Source of the DNA: Athripsodes cinereus
Lineage: Eukaryota; Arthropoda; Insecta; Trichoptera; Leptoceridae
DNA length: 64,000 bases
Assembly (NCBI GenBank): GCA_947579605.1
Contig: OX388307.1
Span: 29,923,237-29,987,236 of the forward strand
Direction of reading: 5' to 3'
Shown one piece after another: positions 33,025 through 42,739 of this stretch; position 1 is the first letter of the stretch, and the number at the start of each line of letters is the position of its first letter. The notes beneath the pieces were generated by a model. The model was given only the letters and a program-made list of their open reading frames with translations, did not search any database and was not told the DNA's origin. Position numbers and translations under genes: made by a program.

Positions 33025-33200
33025 TCATGACGGCATATACATAACTCCGTTGCAATGAAATACTTAGATCTTCATGATTAGATGCGAAGATCTAAAATGT
33101 CTTATACGATATGTATAACGAATATGTCTTTTATAGAACACTCGGAAACTTACAGAAAAGTGTGGCAGAACTATTTTTTACCAGGAACATTTCATGATGA
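33025..33200 (-). repeat. RepA degenerate copy
   Basis: catgacggcatatacataac, gatctaaaatgtctta, tagaacactcggaaacttac and gtgtggcagaac..ttttac.agg are in RepA order. Confidence 0.5.
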
Positions 33201-33209
33201 CGTATCTGT

Positions 33210-33665
33210 AATTCTTTTTGTTCTCAATGTATTGTCGTAACCTTCTGGATAAAGCCCTATTACATTTTTTTCATGTTTTCCAATCCCAAGTTATTTTAAA
33301 GCATACAGTTTTTATCAACATATTATTTAACCAAGTCGATTGACTATCTTAATAGTGACTTCCCACGCTTCTGATGTAATTTCTAGGTATTCATTCATGG
33401 AGACTTCGCGCACTGTACACGTGAACTTCTGAACATATGATTTGTCCATTCCCATTTTGAACTTGTCATGCATCAAAAGATAGGTATCGATCATTCTAGA
33501 GCAAAGTGTTTATGTTTCTATAGCGTGATGCTCATTCTTAATAATTAGTCCTTAGTTGCGCAATATTAAAAAGAATTTAACTTAATAAAGGTCTAGTTTA
33601 CAATAAGCGTTACTCTTAGGGCATATACTGATTATTGATTCGCTTCCAGAAACCTACCATGGCTA
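33210..33665. other. Unassigned stretch
   Basis: No gene or repeat recognised. Confidence 0.4.
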
Positions 33666-33682
33666 TACAGAGAAAGATTAAG

Positions 33683-33909
33683 TTATTCACTGTGTCGGTG
33701 TTTAGGTAGTAGAATTCCATATCGAAATAATAAAACAAATGTTTTATTCTACTAATGGTTTATTATGTGAGAGAGACGTCTTTCGTCTGATGAGGACATT
33801 GTCAATCTGTCTGTCTGATGAGGACGATTGACAATGTCCTCATCAGACGAAAGACGTCTCTCTCACATAATAAACCATTAGTAGAATAAAACATTTGTTT
33901 TATTATTTC
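33683..33909. mobile_element. F1 palindromic element, reference copy
   Basis: 84-bp arms 33723-33806 and 33827-33910 are perfect reverse complements, separated by 20 bp; they contain gtttattatgtgagagagac and cgtctttcgtctgatgagga. Outside the left arm is the F1 terminus attcactgtgtcggtgttta, ggtagtagaattcc. Direct repeats gagaaagattaag (33670-33682 and 33910-33922) bracket the copy. The terminus is present on one side only, so this copy is truncated on the other. Partial copies: 11727-11822, 30050-30535, 42325-42632, 58697-58836. No coding capacity. Confidence 0.75.
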
Positions 33910-33944
33910 GAGAAAGATTAAGGTTTTCTCTATTCACTGTGAAC

Positions 33945-34835
33945 AATTAGGCAAAGACTTCCAAGTTTTATTAGGCTTTAAGATTGTAATAGAGTCTTTC
34001 ATAGCATTGCTCTATCCATGGTCCTCAAGGTGACTCGCATTTTCTCGATGCTTTGTCTAGTTAATGTCATCATTTTTGTACCATAACTTGTCACTGTCAA
34101 AATAAATAAATTCATACCCCAAATTTCAGGACAAAAGGTCATTCAGTAATGTAAAAAATGAGTGAACGAGTTTTTTATACATTAATAACAAAAACCTTTA
34201 CATTTATTTTACAAGTTTCTAAGACCAGAACAACAGAAGATTATTAAGGATAATGAAAAATACTATAACAACAAAATTTCTATTTATTTATTCTTGCACG
34301 CGGAATATTGTTGAGATAATATATCATGAAATTTAAATTTTATCCGAATAATTGCTTTCATGTACAAAACGCTGAATAATGAACTTGCGTATCAAATAAA
34401 TTTAATTCGGAAAATTAAAGTGTTTTCGTGTTTATTAAAAGCGGTAGGTACACGAGTATATAAATTTCGGAATACACAGGCAATTAATTATTTATATCAG
34501 AACCATATTCTTCCTGTCTGTGTAATGTATTTCATTTTATTCCATATTGTGACACAGTTTATAAAATGTTGATAAAAGGGAATATTAACACTACTGAGTT
34601 ACTTAATGGTATATATACGCCCTTTTATAGGATGATTTGTGACAGGTTCAATATTATGGGGGAAAGTTTTAATAAAATGCTGGAAAGAAAAAAGCCCGAA
34701 ATCTACAATTTTTTTAAGGGCAGCGCCCGCCTTATAGTTCGTACCGTACCTGGAGATATGTATCTCCATAACGACACACACATGCATAAACAAGATTTTA
34801 TGTCGCATTGGTGCGAGAAATGTTGCCCCCATTTA
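33945..34835. other. Unassigned AT-rich stretch
   Basis: Open frames of 70-118 codons exist (34360-34572, 34566-34922) but neither resembles a known family; the second runs into RepA and is treated as chance. Confidence 0.4.
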
Positions 34836-34836
34836 C

Positions 34837-35068
34837 TACTACTATTCCATCAAGGCATATCCCACAAGTGGGGAAGCAACAAACCAGCCGCATGTAAAAA
34901 ATACGCAAGCCATCCTCTCTAAGCCAACAAAAAAATTAGACATTCAGGATGGGTGGCAAACCTCATCGCTGAATTTAAGATGTAAAACGTCTTCATTTTC
35001 GAACCCCTGCCTTTCACAGGACACTCAAAAATTTTTGGAAGAAGTGGAAGGCCAATTCTTTGCCGGGT
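34837..35068 (-). repeat. RepA copy (reverse)
   Basis: actactattccatcaaggca, cccacaagtggggaagc, ttcaggatgggtggcaaacc, tcatcgctgaatttaagatg, tgcctttcacaggacactc and gaccaattctttgccgggtg; ends where LINE L10 (minus) begins. Confidence 0.75.
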
Positions 35069-35079
35069 GTATATTCAGG

Positions 35080-35340
35080 AGCATCCATCTCAAAGGTGCG
35101 GGAAACTATATTGGAAGAGCGATGTTTTAACTTGCTTCTGAACGTTGTGATCGATTAGTTTTTACGGAGGTCTTTGGGGAATCGGTTCCAGATGACGGGT
35201 CCTGTGACGGCAAAAGCCCTATCATAGAAGCAGGACTTGTTTGTTCTATTGATTTCTTCCAGTATGTTGGTGGATGATCTCTTAAGATAATTAAGTTCTG
35301 CGAATTTCAAGATGTATTAAAAGCGACCTCGTGTGTAGTA
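35080..35340 (-). pseudogene. LINE L10 RT C-terminal fragment (antisense)
   Basis: Minus strand reads NKSCFYDRAFAVTGPVIWNR, FPKDLRKN, a stop, SITTFRSKLKHRSSNIVSRT FEMDAP with 'RAF.V.GP..WN.LP..LR......F...LK' being the canonical CR1/Jockey C-terminus. Its 3' end (gagatggatgctcc) recurs at 26396-26460 and 44225-44345. One stop and no upstream domain: dead. Confidence 0.65.
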
Positions 35341-35349
35341 AACATGACA

Positions 35350-36220
35350 TATTAATTATTCAATGGGTACTGGACTTCAGTAATTAAAGATTACAAAATC
35401 GTACGCATCCTTTATTGGGTACCTATGCCTCGTCGCTGAATCTGATTTCTTATACATGAGGATCATGATGTAGATAAATATAATAATTATAGTTGAGAAC
35501 ATGTAGAACAAATAAAATTCTATGAATATTTTCATTTATGAAGCAGAGAAAACTTTTAGTACGATGTATTTTAATGTTGACATGTATTTTTTTATTCTTT
35601 GTATAGGTACTAATTTTGTGCAACAAAGATTATTATTATTATAATCTTAATGATTAAATAAATATTGACAAGTGAAGAACTATTATATATCATAGTTTAT
35701 GTCGATATATATTTTTTATTAATCATCATTTCAATAGTCTTAAGTGTAATACTTCATCGCTGAACTAAAGGTATTAAAATTTATCATATTTTGAATGTAT
35801 AACAAACACTAGTTTTGTACAGGATTCTTGTAAATTTACAGAAAAGATTGCTTTATAGATATCTATAATATGAATGACGTTTGAAGATAAAAAAAACATA
35901 TCAGTATTTGACATTCAATGTCTATTGTTGTCAACGTAAAATGTTTTTCAATTATCTTTTTATATTTATAAGTAACTGTATAAAGATGAAAATATAAGTG
36001 AATAGATAAACATTGTATTACTGGTAAATGATATTCATAAAATATTTCTGGAAATATAATCGTATTTTGAAAACCATTTTCATCAACCACAAATACCAAC
36101 CAAAGCTTGGAATTGCTAAATGGAAAAAGCAAATCTTTTTCTGTGTAAGTGTATATCAAATATATTTTATACTATGAAATTAAATATTATGATAAAAAGA
36201 ATAATGTTTTGTTTATTCAT
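35350..36220. other. Mostly unassigned; RepA scraps
   Basis: cctcgtcgctgaatctg near 35430 and acttcatcgctgaactaaag to gaaaagattg (35750-35845) are scraps of reverse RepA. Nothing else recognised. Confidence 0.4.
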
Positions 36221-36224
36221 TTAT

Positions 36225-36456
36225 TTATACCATTATGCCATTTCTCCTTAGTGGGGTAGCTATTGCACCAACTGCACGCAAAAAAATGCGAGCTGTTCTC
36301 TCTGTGCCAAAAGAATTTAAGGCATTCAGAAAAGGTGGCATATCTTATCACCAGACTGAAATTTTTGAATGTTTTTAATATGAAGTTTAACGAATATTTG
36401 CCTCTAGCAGAATATTCTAAAACTGACAGAAATGCGATGAGGCATTCCTCACATCC
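36225..36456 (-). repeat. RepA relic, target of the Bel/Pao insertion
   Basis: taccattatgccatttctcc, ttagtggggtagct, gcgagctgttctctctgtgc and aatattctaaaactgacaga track reverse RepA. The Bel/Pao element inserted near its end. Confidence 0.5.
36452..36456 (+). repeat. Left target-site duplication (catcc)
   Basis: catcc here and at 42295-42299 are the 5-bp duplication made by Bel/Pao integrase. Confidence 0.9.
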
Positions 36457-36892
36457 TGTTTGGGCCAATTCTAAATTGTGGTTGATTTCGGGTTGTTCCT
36501 ATGTGGAGGTGGGGGGGTTTGTGTGAAATGTTTCATTTATCAAAAAATGTCACAATTCTTCCCATCCTTGCAACAATCATAATATATTGTGTTCCTATCA
36601 TTCTTTCCTTCTCACCAGTATTCATTGTGAATCCATACCTACCGCATCGCTTAAAACTTAAACTGCATCAATATAATTTCACCGCTTATTAAAATATAAA
36701 ATTACAAACCCGCATAAATCAATATTAAATTTACCGCACATTGAGATTATTATTAAGTTATATATTCAAAGAAGTGTTTTTGTGTGAGAGGCAAGGCGAT
36801 TCCAGGTTCCAGAATCCTCATCCAAAAGGGTAAGTGGAACATTCTTGCTTTTCTTCTCATCTTCACCTTTGAACAACGCACCCGCATCACCA
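36457..36892 (+). repeat. 5' LTR of Bel/Pao element
   Basis: 436 bp, TGTTTGGGCC...GCATCACCA. Drives transcription and supplies the R/U5 region; a tataaaa box candidate is at 36695-36701. A 63-codon frame inside is present in both LTRs but has no support as a gene. Confidence 0.95.
36695..36701 (+). promoter_or_regulatory. Possible TATA box in 5' LTR
   Basis: tataaaa about two-thirds along the LTR; AT-rich context makes this tentative. Confidence 0.3.
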
Positions 36893-36898
36893 TAATTT

Positions 36899-36915
36899 TG
36901 GTCCTAACTCGAGCC
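36899..36915 (+). promoter_or_regulatory. Candidate primer-binding site
   Basis: tggtcctaactcgagcc starts 6 nt after the 5' LTR and begins with TGG, the complement of tRNA 3' CCA. I could not assign the tRNA. Confidence 0.5.
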
Positions 36916-37549
36916 TGATAATTGAACCAGTTTAAATAACATAAAATTCGCTAAAACTTTGTTTAAAATTCAAAATAAAAAAAAAAAGATTAATTTGAAA
37001 TATAGAGTACCTAATATTGTTGCATATTGTATGCTCTGTAAGTATTTTTAAATAATACTTTTCGTACCAAATATTTCTCTTTATAAGTACATATTATTAT
37101 AGAATATTTCTCTTTATAAGTACATATTATTATAATATAATTACTTTCTTCGCAAAATAAGCAGTTAATGGTTTAACTTGTGTTTCTTAAACATAATAGC
37201 TTGTATTTTATTCGACTGTGTATTACAACAATATAAAATAATTATTATTACGATAATATTTTATCGATACTTAATGGGTGGGTTCATTTGAAAATAATAT
37301 ATCAAAATTAATTTGAATGGTATAATAGATAGATTTACAAATAGATATTTATATTTGATTGTGGGAATATTTGATTTGATTTTTTGATTGTATTGTTAAC
37401 CTGTAGATACTTATATCGTACAAGCAAATTTTTCAATACCTACTCACATATTAAAATAACTTCAAATTGCTTACCTAATTTATTACAAATAGGTACATAT
37501 CTTATTCATTTGTATTATATTGTTACTGTTTGATTGAACTCATTTAAAT
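36916..37549 (+). other. Bel/Pao leader with 33-bp tandem repeat
   Basis: Untranslated leader, very AT-rich. 37071-37136 contains two copies (period 33) of atatttctctttataagtac and the following bases. No upstream frame of note. Confidence 0.7.
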
Positions 37550-40500
37550 ATGTCTGAAAGTAGGATAACTCTTTTAGAAGCAAAGAAAAATGCCATATTT
37601 GCTAGAATAAATAATTTATATGAGTTATCTAAGAAAGAATTTAGTAGAGACAGTCGTTCTCAAGAAAACTTTGTAGGACAAACTGAATCGTTAAATGATA
37701 TAAGACAACAGTTTGAAAGTGTGATTGAAGAATTATTCTCATTATATATTAAAACGCAACCAAAATTTGAACCTGATTTTCAAATATTGAATACTTTTGA
37801 AGATTTAATTTCGCATATTAAATATAAAAGATCGCAATTAATGGCAAATAATATTAATATAACTTCTTCTATACCTAATCAGTCGAAAAATTCTATAAAA
37901 CTACCCGCTATCGAAATACCTCGATTTGACGGCCAATACGAAAATTGGTCAGTATTCTACGAATCTTTTAAAACCAATATTCATTTAAATGAAAATTTAA
38001 ACGATTCTCAACGCATACAATATTTGATTGGTAAATTATCGCATTCCGCTTTAAATATAATTTCTGGAATAATACCTACTGGTGAAAATTACACCGATAT
38101 ATGGAACAGTTTAGTGAACAGATATCAAGATAAAAGGAATTTAGGATCTCATTATATAAATAATATTTTTGATATCAAACCTACGCTTCATACCGCATCC
38201 AGCTTAAATAATTTTAGCGAAAAATTATCTGCTTCCATTGCAGCTTTAAAACAGTTAAGTATACCCGATTTGTTTGATTTTGTAATTTTTTGTAGTATGT
38301 CAAGAAAATTGGATGCGCAAACTATTCATGAGTTTGAAATGTCTGTAAGAGGCAAAGATATTCCATCATTAAAGGAATTGATTGAATTTGTGCGGGAAAA
38401 AGCAAAAATTCTAGAACGAACGTTTAATGATAGTAAAATTATATCGCGTGTGGAGAGTAACAATAAATTGCCCAATTTTAGGAACAAACCGCGAAATATT
38501 TCTAAGTCATTTATGACTAATATTAACGCATCAAATGAAAAATGTCATTTATGTAACGCAACGCATTTGCATTATTATCAATGTAGTAAATTTATGGAAC
38601 TCAATCCCAGGGAAAAATTCAATTTGATAAAATCATCAAATGGTTGTATAAATTGCTTAAGTAGTACGCACAAAAGTAACGCTTGTAAGTCAAAAAATTC
38701 ATGTAAGCGATGTCAAAAGCATCATCATTCTTTGTTACATTTTGAGAAGGACAACTCTATTACGAATTGCATTATTTCTGATGAAAGTAATTCAAAACCT
38801 AGTACTTCAAATTTACCTACACAATCAACGTCTTTATGTGCTCGTAACAATAAAACATCTCACTCAAAAATAATTTTATCAACCGCACAAATTTATGCTT
38901 ATTGTAATGGAACTGATAAAAAATTAATTAGATGTTTGATCGATAACGCTTCGCAAAATAATTTAATTAATATTGATTGTTGTAAAAAGTTAAATTTAAC
39001 GATAACTCCTTTGAGTAATTCTGTCATAAGAGGTGTAGGAATAAGTTCACGTCCCGTGCATGGTTACACGACATTAAAGATTGAGTCTCGCATTTCAGGA
39101 GACAAATATAATATCCAATGTTTAGTATTAGATTGCATTACAGAGGATCTGCCTGTGCAATATATTAATACAGGAATTTTCCCAGGTCTGGAAACAATTT
39201 CGTTAGCAGACGTCGCTTGGAATGTGCCTGGTGAAATAGAAGTTGTTCTGGGAGCTCAATTGTTTCCCTACATTTTAATGGGTGGACGAATTGAGGTTCC
39301 AAATTTATCTCCATTAATTGAAACCACATTTGGATATATAATTATGGGTAATGTGCCCATCGAAAACGCATCGCATAACGTAAAGAATTACAACATTAGT
39401 TTAAACGCAATATCGAAAATTGATCAAAATAATTTTGACTCAATAACATTTTGTACGCTATCTAACAATGAGTTAGAAAAATCTCTACACAAGTTTTGGG
39501 AACTTGAAGAAATACCAAATAAAAGATATTTCAGTCCTGAAGAGACCGCATGCGAAAACATATACCGTTCTACAATTTCTCGCAGTGTAAATGGTCAATA
39601 TGTAGTTTCGCTTCCTTTTTGTAAGAACCCGTCTGAATTGGGAAATTCTCGCGCAACCGCTCAACGCAGATTATTAATTCTTGAACGCAAATTAAAAAAT
39701 AATGAGACGCTTCGTAACAGCTATAATGATGTTATAAATGATTATATAAAGAATGATTATTTATATAATTCCTTCAACCCGCTTTACACAATTAATAATA
39801 TATACGCTTTTTCGGATTCCACTATAGCTCTTTCGTGGATCCATTCGTCACCGCATCGCTGGTCCACTTTTGTTGCAAACAGAGTGGCCAATATTCAAGA
39901 CAATCTTGAGTCTAAATATTTTTATCATGTTGCAGGAGTTGAAAATCCTAGTGACTGTTTATCGCGCGGCTTATCTCCTTCTCAATTATTAACACACAAA
40001 CTTTGGTGGAATGGTCCTGAATGGCTTGTTAACCAACCAAAGTTTTGGCCAAGTAAGCCATTTTTACCTTCAACAATTGCTGATATACCTGAAATGAATT
40101 CGAAATCCTTTACATCTATTGTAAAAGAACCTTCATTTCTGGAAACGCTGGTCCTTCGAGTTTCTTCTTGGAAAAAATTACTTCGCATATTGGTATATAT
40201 ATTACGATTTATACATAAATTACCTAAATCAGAATTTGTTGAGGTCGAACATTTGAATTTAGCCGAAAGATATATAATACACATTGTACAATTATCTCAC
40301 TTTTCAAAAGAATATTGCGATCTTTTGAAAGGAAAAGTCCTCTCTAATCCATTTAGAAAACTTAATTTATTTTTGGATTCAGCTGGAATAATTCGAGTTG
40401 GTGGCAGATTGTCTAATGCAGATATATCTTTTGAGGCGAAACATCCTGCACTTTTGCCAAAGTCAGACTATATTGTTGATTTGTTGATAGATTATTATCA

Positions 40501-41605
40501 TGAAATGAACTGTCACACTGGTGCAAATTTATTGAACTCGATAATAAAACAGAGATATTGGATTATTTCTGCGAGAAATGTCATTACAAAGAGAGTTAGA
40601 TTGTGTAACTCTTGTTTTAGAACAAAACCGAAGAATCCAAATCCAAAAATAGCGGACCTTCCTTCGTTTCGAGTACGCGAAGCCTCGAAGGCCTTTGTCC
40701 ACACAGGTGTGGATTATGCAGGTCCAATAAGTATTACGTTAACACGAAGACGTGGCCAAAGGTCTCAAAAGGCATATTTATGTCTTTTTACATGTTTAAC
40801 TACCAGAGCAGTTAACATTGAACTAGCTTCTGATTTGTCTTCAGACACATTTTTAGCCGCATTCAAACGCTTCTTATCCCGACGGGGACCTGTTTCTCAT
40901 TTGTATTCCGACAATGGAACTAATTTTATTGGCGCTAAAGCGCAACTCAATGAAATATATAATCTTATCGCTTCATCTAATTTTCAAGAAACTTTACGAG
41001 AAGAATTGCTTAATCGAAAGATTGTATGGAAATTAATACCGCCTCATGCACCACACTTCGGTGGTTGTTGGGAATCACAAATAAAATGTTTCAAAACTCA
41101 TTTGTATAGAGTGATTGGAAATCAATTACTCACATACGAAGAACTTTTAACTGTGCTTGTACAAATTGAAATGATATTGAATTCTAGACCGCTGTGCTTA
41201 ATGTCTGAGGAACCTTCTATTGAGGTTTTAACACCTGCACATTTTTTGATGACTACGCCGCTTCAATATCTTCCAGCTCCAGACTTATCGTCTGAACGTG
41301 TTGATTTATTATCACGTAAACATCTTTTAGATAACTTAGTCCAGTCTTACTGGAAGAAATGGAGATTGGAATATTTGCATACTTTGCAGGCCAGACAGAA
41401 ATGGGCCACTGATACTAATCCAGTAAGGGTTGGTACCATCGTTTTAGTGGATCAGGGTGACGTGCCTCCGTTGCGCTGGCCTTTAGGGAAGATAGAAGAG
41501 GTTTACCCTGGACCTGATGGTGTGGTCCGTATTGCATTGGTTAAAACGAAAACTGGAATAATTAAACGTCCAGTCGTCAAATTATGCCAAATACCAACTC
41601 AATAA
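37550..41605 (+). CDS. Bel/Pao Gag-Pol polyprotein with internal RT deletion, 1351 aa
   Basis: Polyprotein of a retrotransposon; no frameshift between gag and pol, as usual in Bel/Pao. Residues 1-110 hydrophilic Gag N-terminus; ~118-290 DUF1759-type Gag (LPAIEIPRFDGQYENWSVF); 332-395 zinc knuckles (CHLC...C, CINC, CKRCQKHHH); ~445-602 retropepsin-like protease, active-site region CLIDNASQ at 462-469 (D465; the usual D-S/T-G is D-N-A here); 647-737 start of the RT region (HKFWELEEIP, LGNSRATAQRRLLILERKL). At ~738-751 the sequence jumps to the end of RNase H (YAFSDSTIALSWI, D756), so several hundred residues including YVDD are missing in frame. Integrase: zinc-binding H984, H989, C1019, C1022; catalytic D1055, D1121, E1175 (VDYAGP, YSDNGTNF, GGCWE). 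~1262-1345 is the C-terminal DUF5641-like domain. The ATG at 37550 is the first in-frame Met. Gag, protease and integrase look intact. Confidence 0.93.
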   Translation: MSESRITLLEAKKNAIFARINNLYELSKKEFSRDSRSQENFVGQTESLNDIRQQFESVIEELFSLYIKTQPKFEPDFQILNTFEDLISHIKYKRSQLMANNINITSSIPNQSKNSIKLPAIEIPRFDGQYENWSVFYESFKTNIHLNENLNDSQRIQYLIGKLSHSALNIISGIIPTGENYTDIWNSLVNRYQDKRNLGSHYINNIFDIKPTLHTASSLNNFSEKLSASIAALKQLSIPDLFDFVIFCSMSRKLDAQTIHEFEMSVRGKDIPSLKELIEFVREKAKILERTFNDSKIISRVESNNKLPNFRNKPRNISKSFMTNINASNEKCHLCNATHLHYYQCSKFMELNPREKFNLIKSSNGCINCLSSTHKSNACKSKNSCKRCQKHHHSLLHFEKDNSITNCIISDESNSKPSTSNLPTQSTSLCARNNKTSHSKIILSTAQIYAYCNGTDKKLIRCLIDNASQNNLINIDCCKKLNLTITPLSNSVIRGVGISSRPVHGYTTLKIESRISGDKYNIQCLVLDCITEDLPVQYINTGIFPGLETISLADVAWNVPGEIEVVLGAQLFPYILMGGRIEVPNLSPLIETTFGYIIMGNVPIENASHNVKNYNISLNAISKIDQNNFDSITFCTLSNNELEKSLHKFWELEEIPNKRYFSPEETACENIYRSTISRSVNGQYVVSLPFCKNPSELGNSRATAQRRLLILERKLKNNETLRNSYNDVINDYIKNDYLYNSFNPLYTINNIYAFSDSTIALSWIHSSPHRWSTFVANRVANIQDNLESKYFYHVAGVENPSDCLSRGLSPSQLLTHKLWWNGPEWLVNQPKFWPSKPFLPSTIADIPEMNSKSFTSIVKEPSFLETLVLRVSSWKKLLRILVYILRFIHKLPKSEFVEVEHLNLAERYIIHIVQLSHFSKEYCDLLKGKVLSNPFRKLNLFLDSAGIIRVGGRLSNADISFEAKHPALLPKSDYIVDLLIDYYHEMNCHTGANLLNSIIKQRYWIISARNVITKRVRLCNSCFRTKPKNPNPKIADLPSFRVREASKAFVHTGVDYAGPISITLTRRRGQRSQKAYLCLFTCLTTRAVNIELASDLSSDTFLAAFKRFLSRRGPVSHLYSDNGTNFIGAKAQLNEIYNLIASSNFQETLREELLNRKIVWKLIPPHAPHFGGCWESQIKCFKTHLYRVIGNQLLTYEELLTVLVQIEMILNSRPLCLMSEEPSIEVLTPAHFLMTTPLQYLPAPDLSSERVDLLSRKHLLDNLVQSYWKKWRLEYLHTLQARQKWATDTNPVRVGTIVLVDQGDVPPLRWPLGKIEEVYPGPDGVVRIALVKTKTGIIKRPVVKLCQIPTQ

Positions 41606-41858
41606 TACAACTTATTTCTATAAATATGAACTCATTTATTTAGTATTGAGTTAGTTTACTTATAGGTTAATTTAATTTTAAGTTATTGTTTAATTTAATA
41701 ACCGCCTAAAAGAGAAATATTTGGTGCAATTTTTTAAATGTTTTTCCGCGTGCCAATTAGTTTCTTTTCTATGTAACTTGTTTATTGATAAATATATTTA
41801 AATCATACGCATTTGTAATCTGTTTTGAAAGCTTTACGAGCTTTCAAGGCGGGGAGAA
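41606..41858 (+). other. 3' untranslated part of Bel/Pao with hairpin and polypurine tract
   Basis: Non-coding. A perfect hairpin gaaagct-ttacg-agctttc lies at 41827-41845, just before the polypurine tract ggggagaa (41851-41858) that primes plus-strand synthesis and abuts the 3' LTR. Confidence 0.75.
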
Positions 41859-42294
41859 TGTTTGGGCCAATTCTAAATTGTGGTTGATTTCGGGTTGTTC
41901 CTATGTGGAGGTGGGGGGGTTTGTGTGAAATGTTTCATTTATCAAAAAATGTCACAATTCTTCCCATCCTTGCAACAATCATAATATATTGTGTTCCTAT
42001 CATTCTTTCCTTCTCACCAGTATTCATTGTGAATCCATACCTACCGCATCGCTTAAAACTTAAACTGCATCAATATAATTTCACCGCTTATTAAAATATA
42101 AAATTACAAACCCGCATAAATCAATATTAAATTTACCGCACATTGAGATTATTATTAAGTTATATATTCAAAGAAGTGTTTTTGTGTGAGAGGCAAGGCG
42201 ATTCCAGGTTCCAGAATCCTCATCCAAAAGGGTAAGTGGAACATTCTTGCTTTTCTTCTCATCTTCACCTTTGAACAACGCACCCGCATCACCA
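41859..42294 (+). repeat. 3' LTR of Bel/Pao element
   Basis: 436 bp; no difference from the 5' LTR found by eye. Followed by catcc (42295-42299). Confidence 0.95.
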
Positions 42295-42324
42295 CATCCA
42301 GAATGTGAAATTTATAATAAATGA

Positions 42325-42632
42325 TAATCTGACAATGTCCTTGTAAGATGAAAGACGTCTCTCTCAACTTTTTTTATAAAAAAAAGACATATCTGGGTTT
42401 TTGTTATAAACCCAAATACAATCTTATACACCTTTCACAGTAAGCTACTAAAAGCTTGTGTCGTGAAAGGGGAATTTGCCGGCACCTGGTATCGAACCAC
42501 GGACCTTTTTGTTCACGAGGCCGAGACTCTACCTCCAGGCTACCGACGAACTTAAATTAAAACAATAAAGTAGAAAAAAGCACTGATTTTTTATTTCATT
42601 ATATGAATTTCTACTACCTATACACCGACACT
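42325..42632. mobile_element. F1 half copy interrupted by SINE S2
   Basis: atctgacaatgtccttgtaa, gatgaaagacgtctctctca (to 42376) then, after the SINE, aaagtagaaaaaagcactga and the terminus tttctactacctatacaccg, acactgtgaata. The two parts are consecutive in F1. Confidence 0.65.
42377..42552 (-). mobile_element. SINE S2 copy inside F1
   Basis: Minus strand head aagttcgtcggtagcctgga, ggtagagtctcgg, B box gtggttcgataccaggtgcc; T/A-rich 3' end at 42377-42420 (plus-strand side). A tRNA-derived SINE, not a tRNA gene. Confidence 0.7.
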
Positions 42633-42697
42633 GTGAATACAAACAAAATGTCTTATTTTTTGGAGTGGATAATCTGCATATTTATATCATGAATTTT

Positions 42698-42737
42698 GTA
42701 TGCTGGCTACTCCACTGGTGGAAGATGCCATGATGGT
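42698..42737 (+). repeat. RepA 3'-end fragment
   Basis: tgctggctactccactggtg and gatgccatgatggtatga match the RepA sense end; strongly 5'-truncated. Confidence 0.5.
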
Positions 42738-42739
42738 AT

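Larger units (their letters stand above)
36457..42294 (+). mobile_element. Complete Bel/Pao LTR retrotransposon, 5838 bp, RT-deleted
   Basis: Two 436-bp LTRs, 5-bp duplication, a leader, one 1351-codon gag-pol frame and a polypurine tract. Domain order Gag(DUF1759)-zinc knuckles-protease-[RT remnant]-RNase H remnant-integrase-C-terminal domain is that of the Bel/Pao superfamily. Reading the LTRs base by base I found no difference, so insertion is recent. The frame has no stop or frameshift, yet the RT palm with its YVDD box is missing, so the copy could move only with RT from a related element. No env-like frame. Confidence 0.95.

Noticed and set aside
34360..34922. Two overlapping plus-strand frames of 70 and 118 codons
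   Set aside because: The second ends inside RepA; neither shows domains or codon bias beyond AT-richness.
35863..36159. 98-codon minus-strand frame
   Set aside because: Aromatic-rich AT-driven frame with no domain or context support.
36501..36692. 63-codon open frame, also at 41903-42094
   Set aside because: Lies wholly inside both LTRs; identical only because the LTRs are.
37071..37136. Possible regulatory array in the Bel/Pao leader
   Set aside because: Just two 33-bp units in AT-rich DNA; no evidence for function beyond a tandem repeat.
39982..40704. Minus-strand frames inside gag-pol
   Set aside because: Shadows of the Bel/Pao polyprotein.
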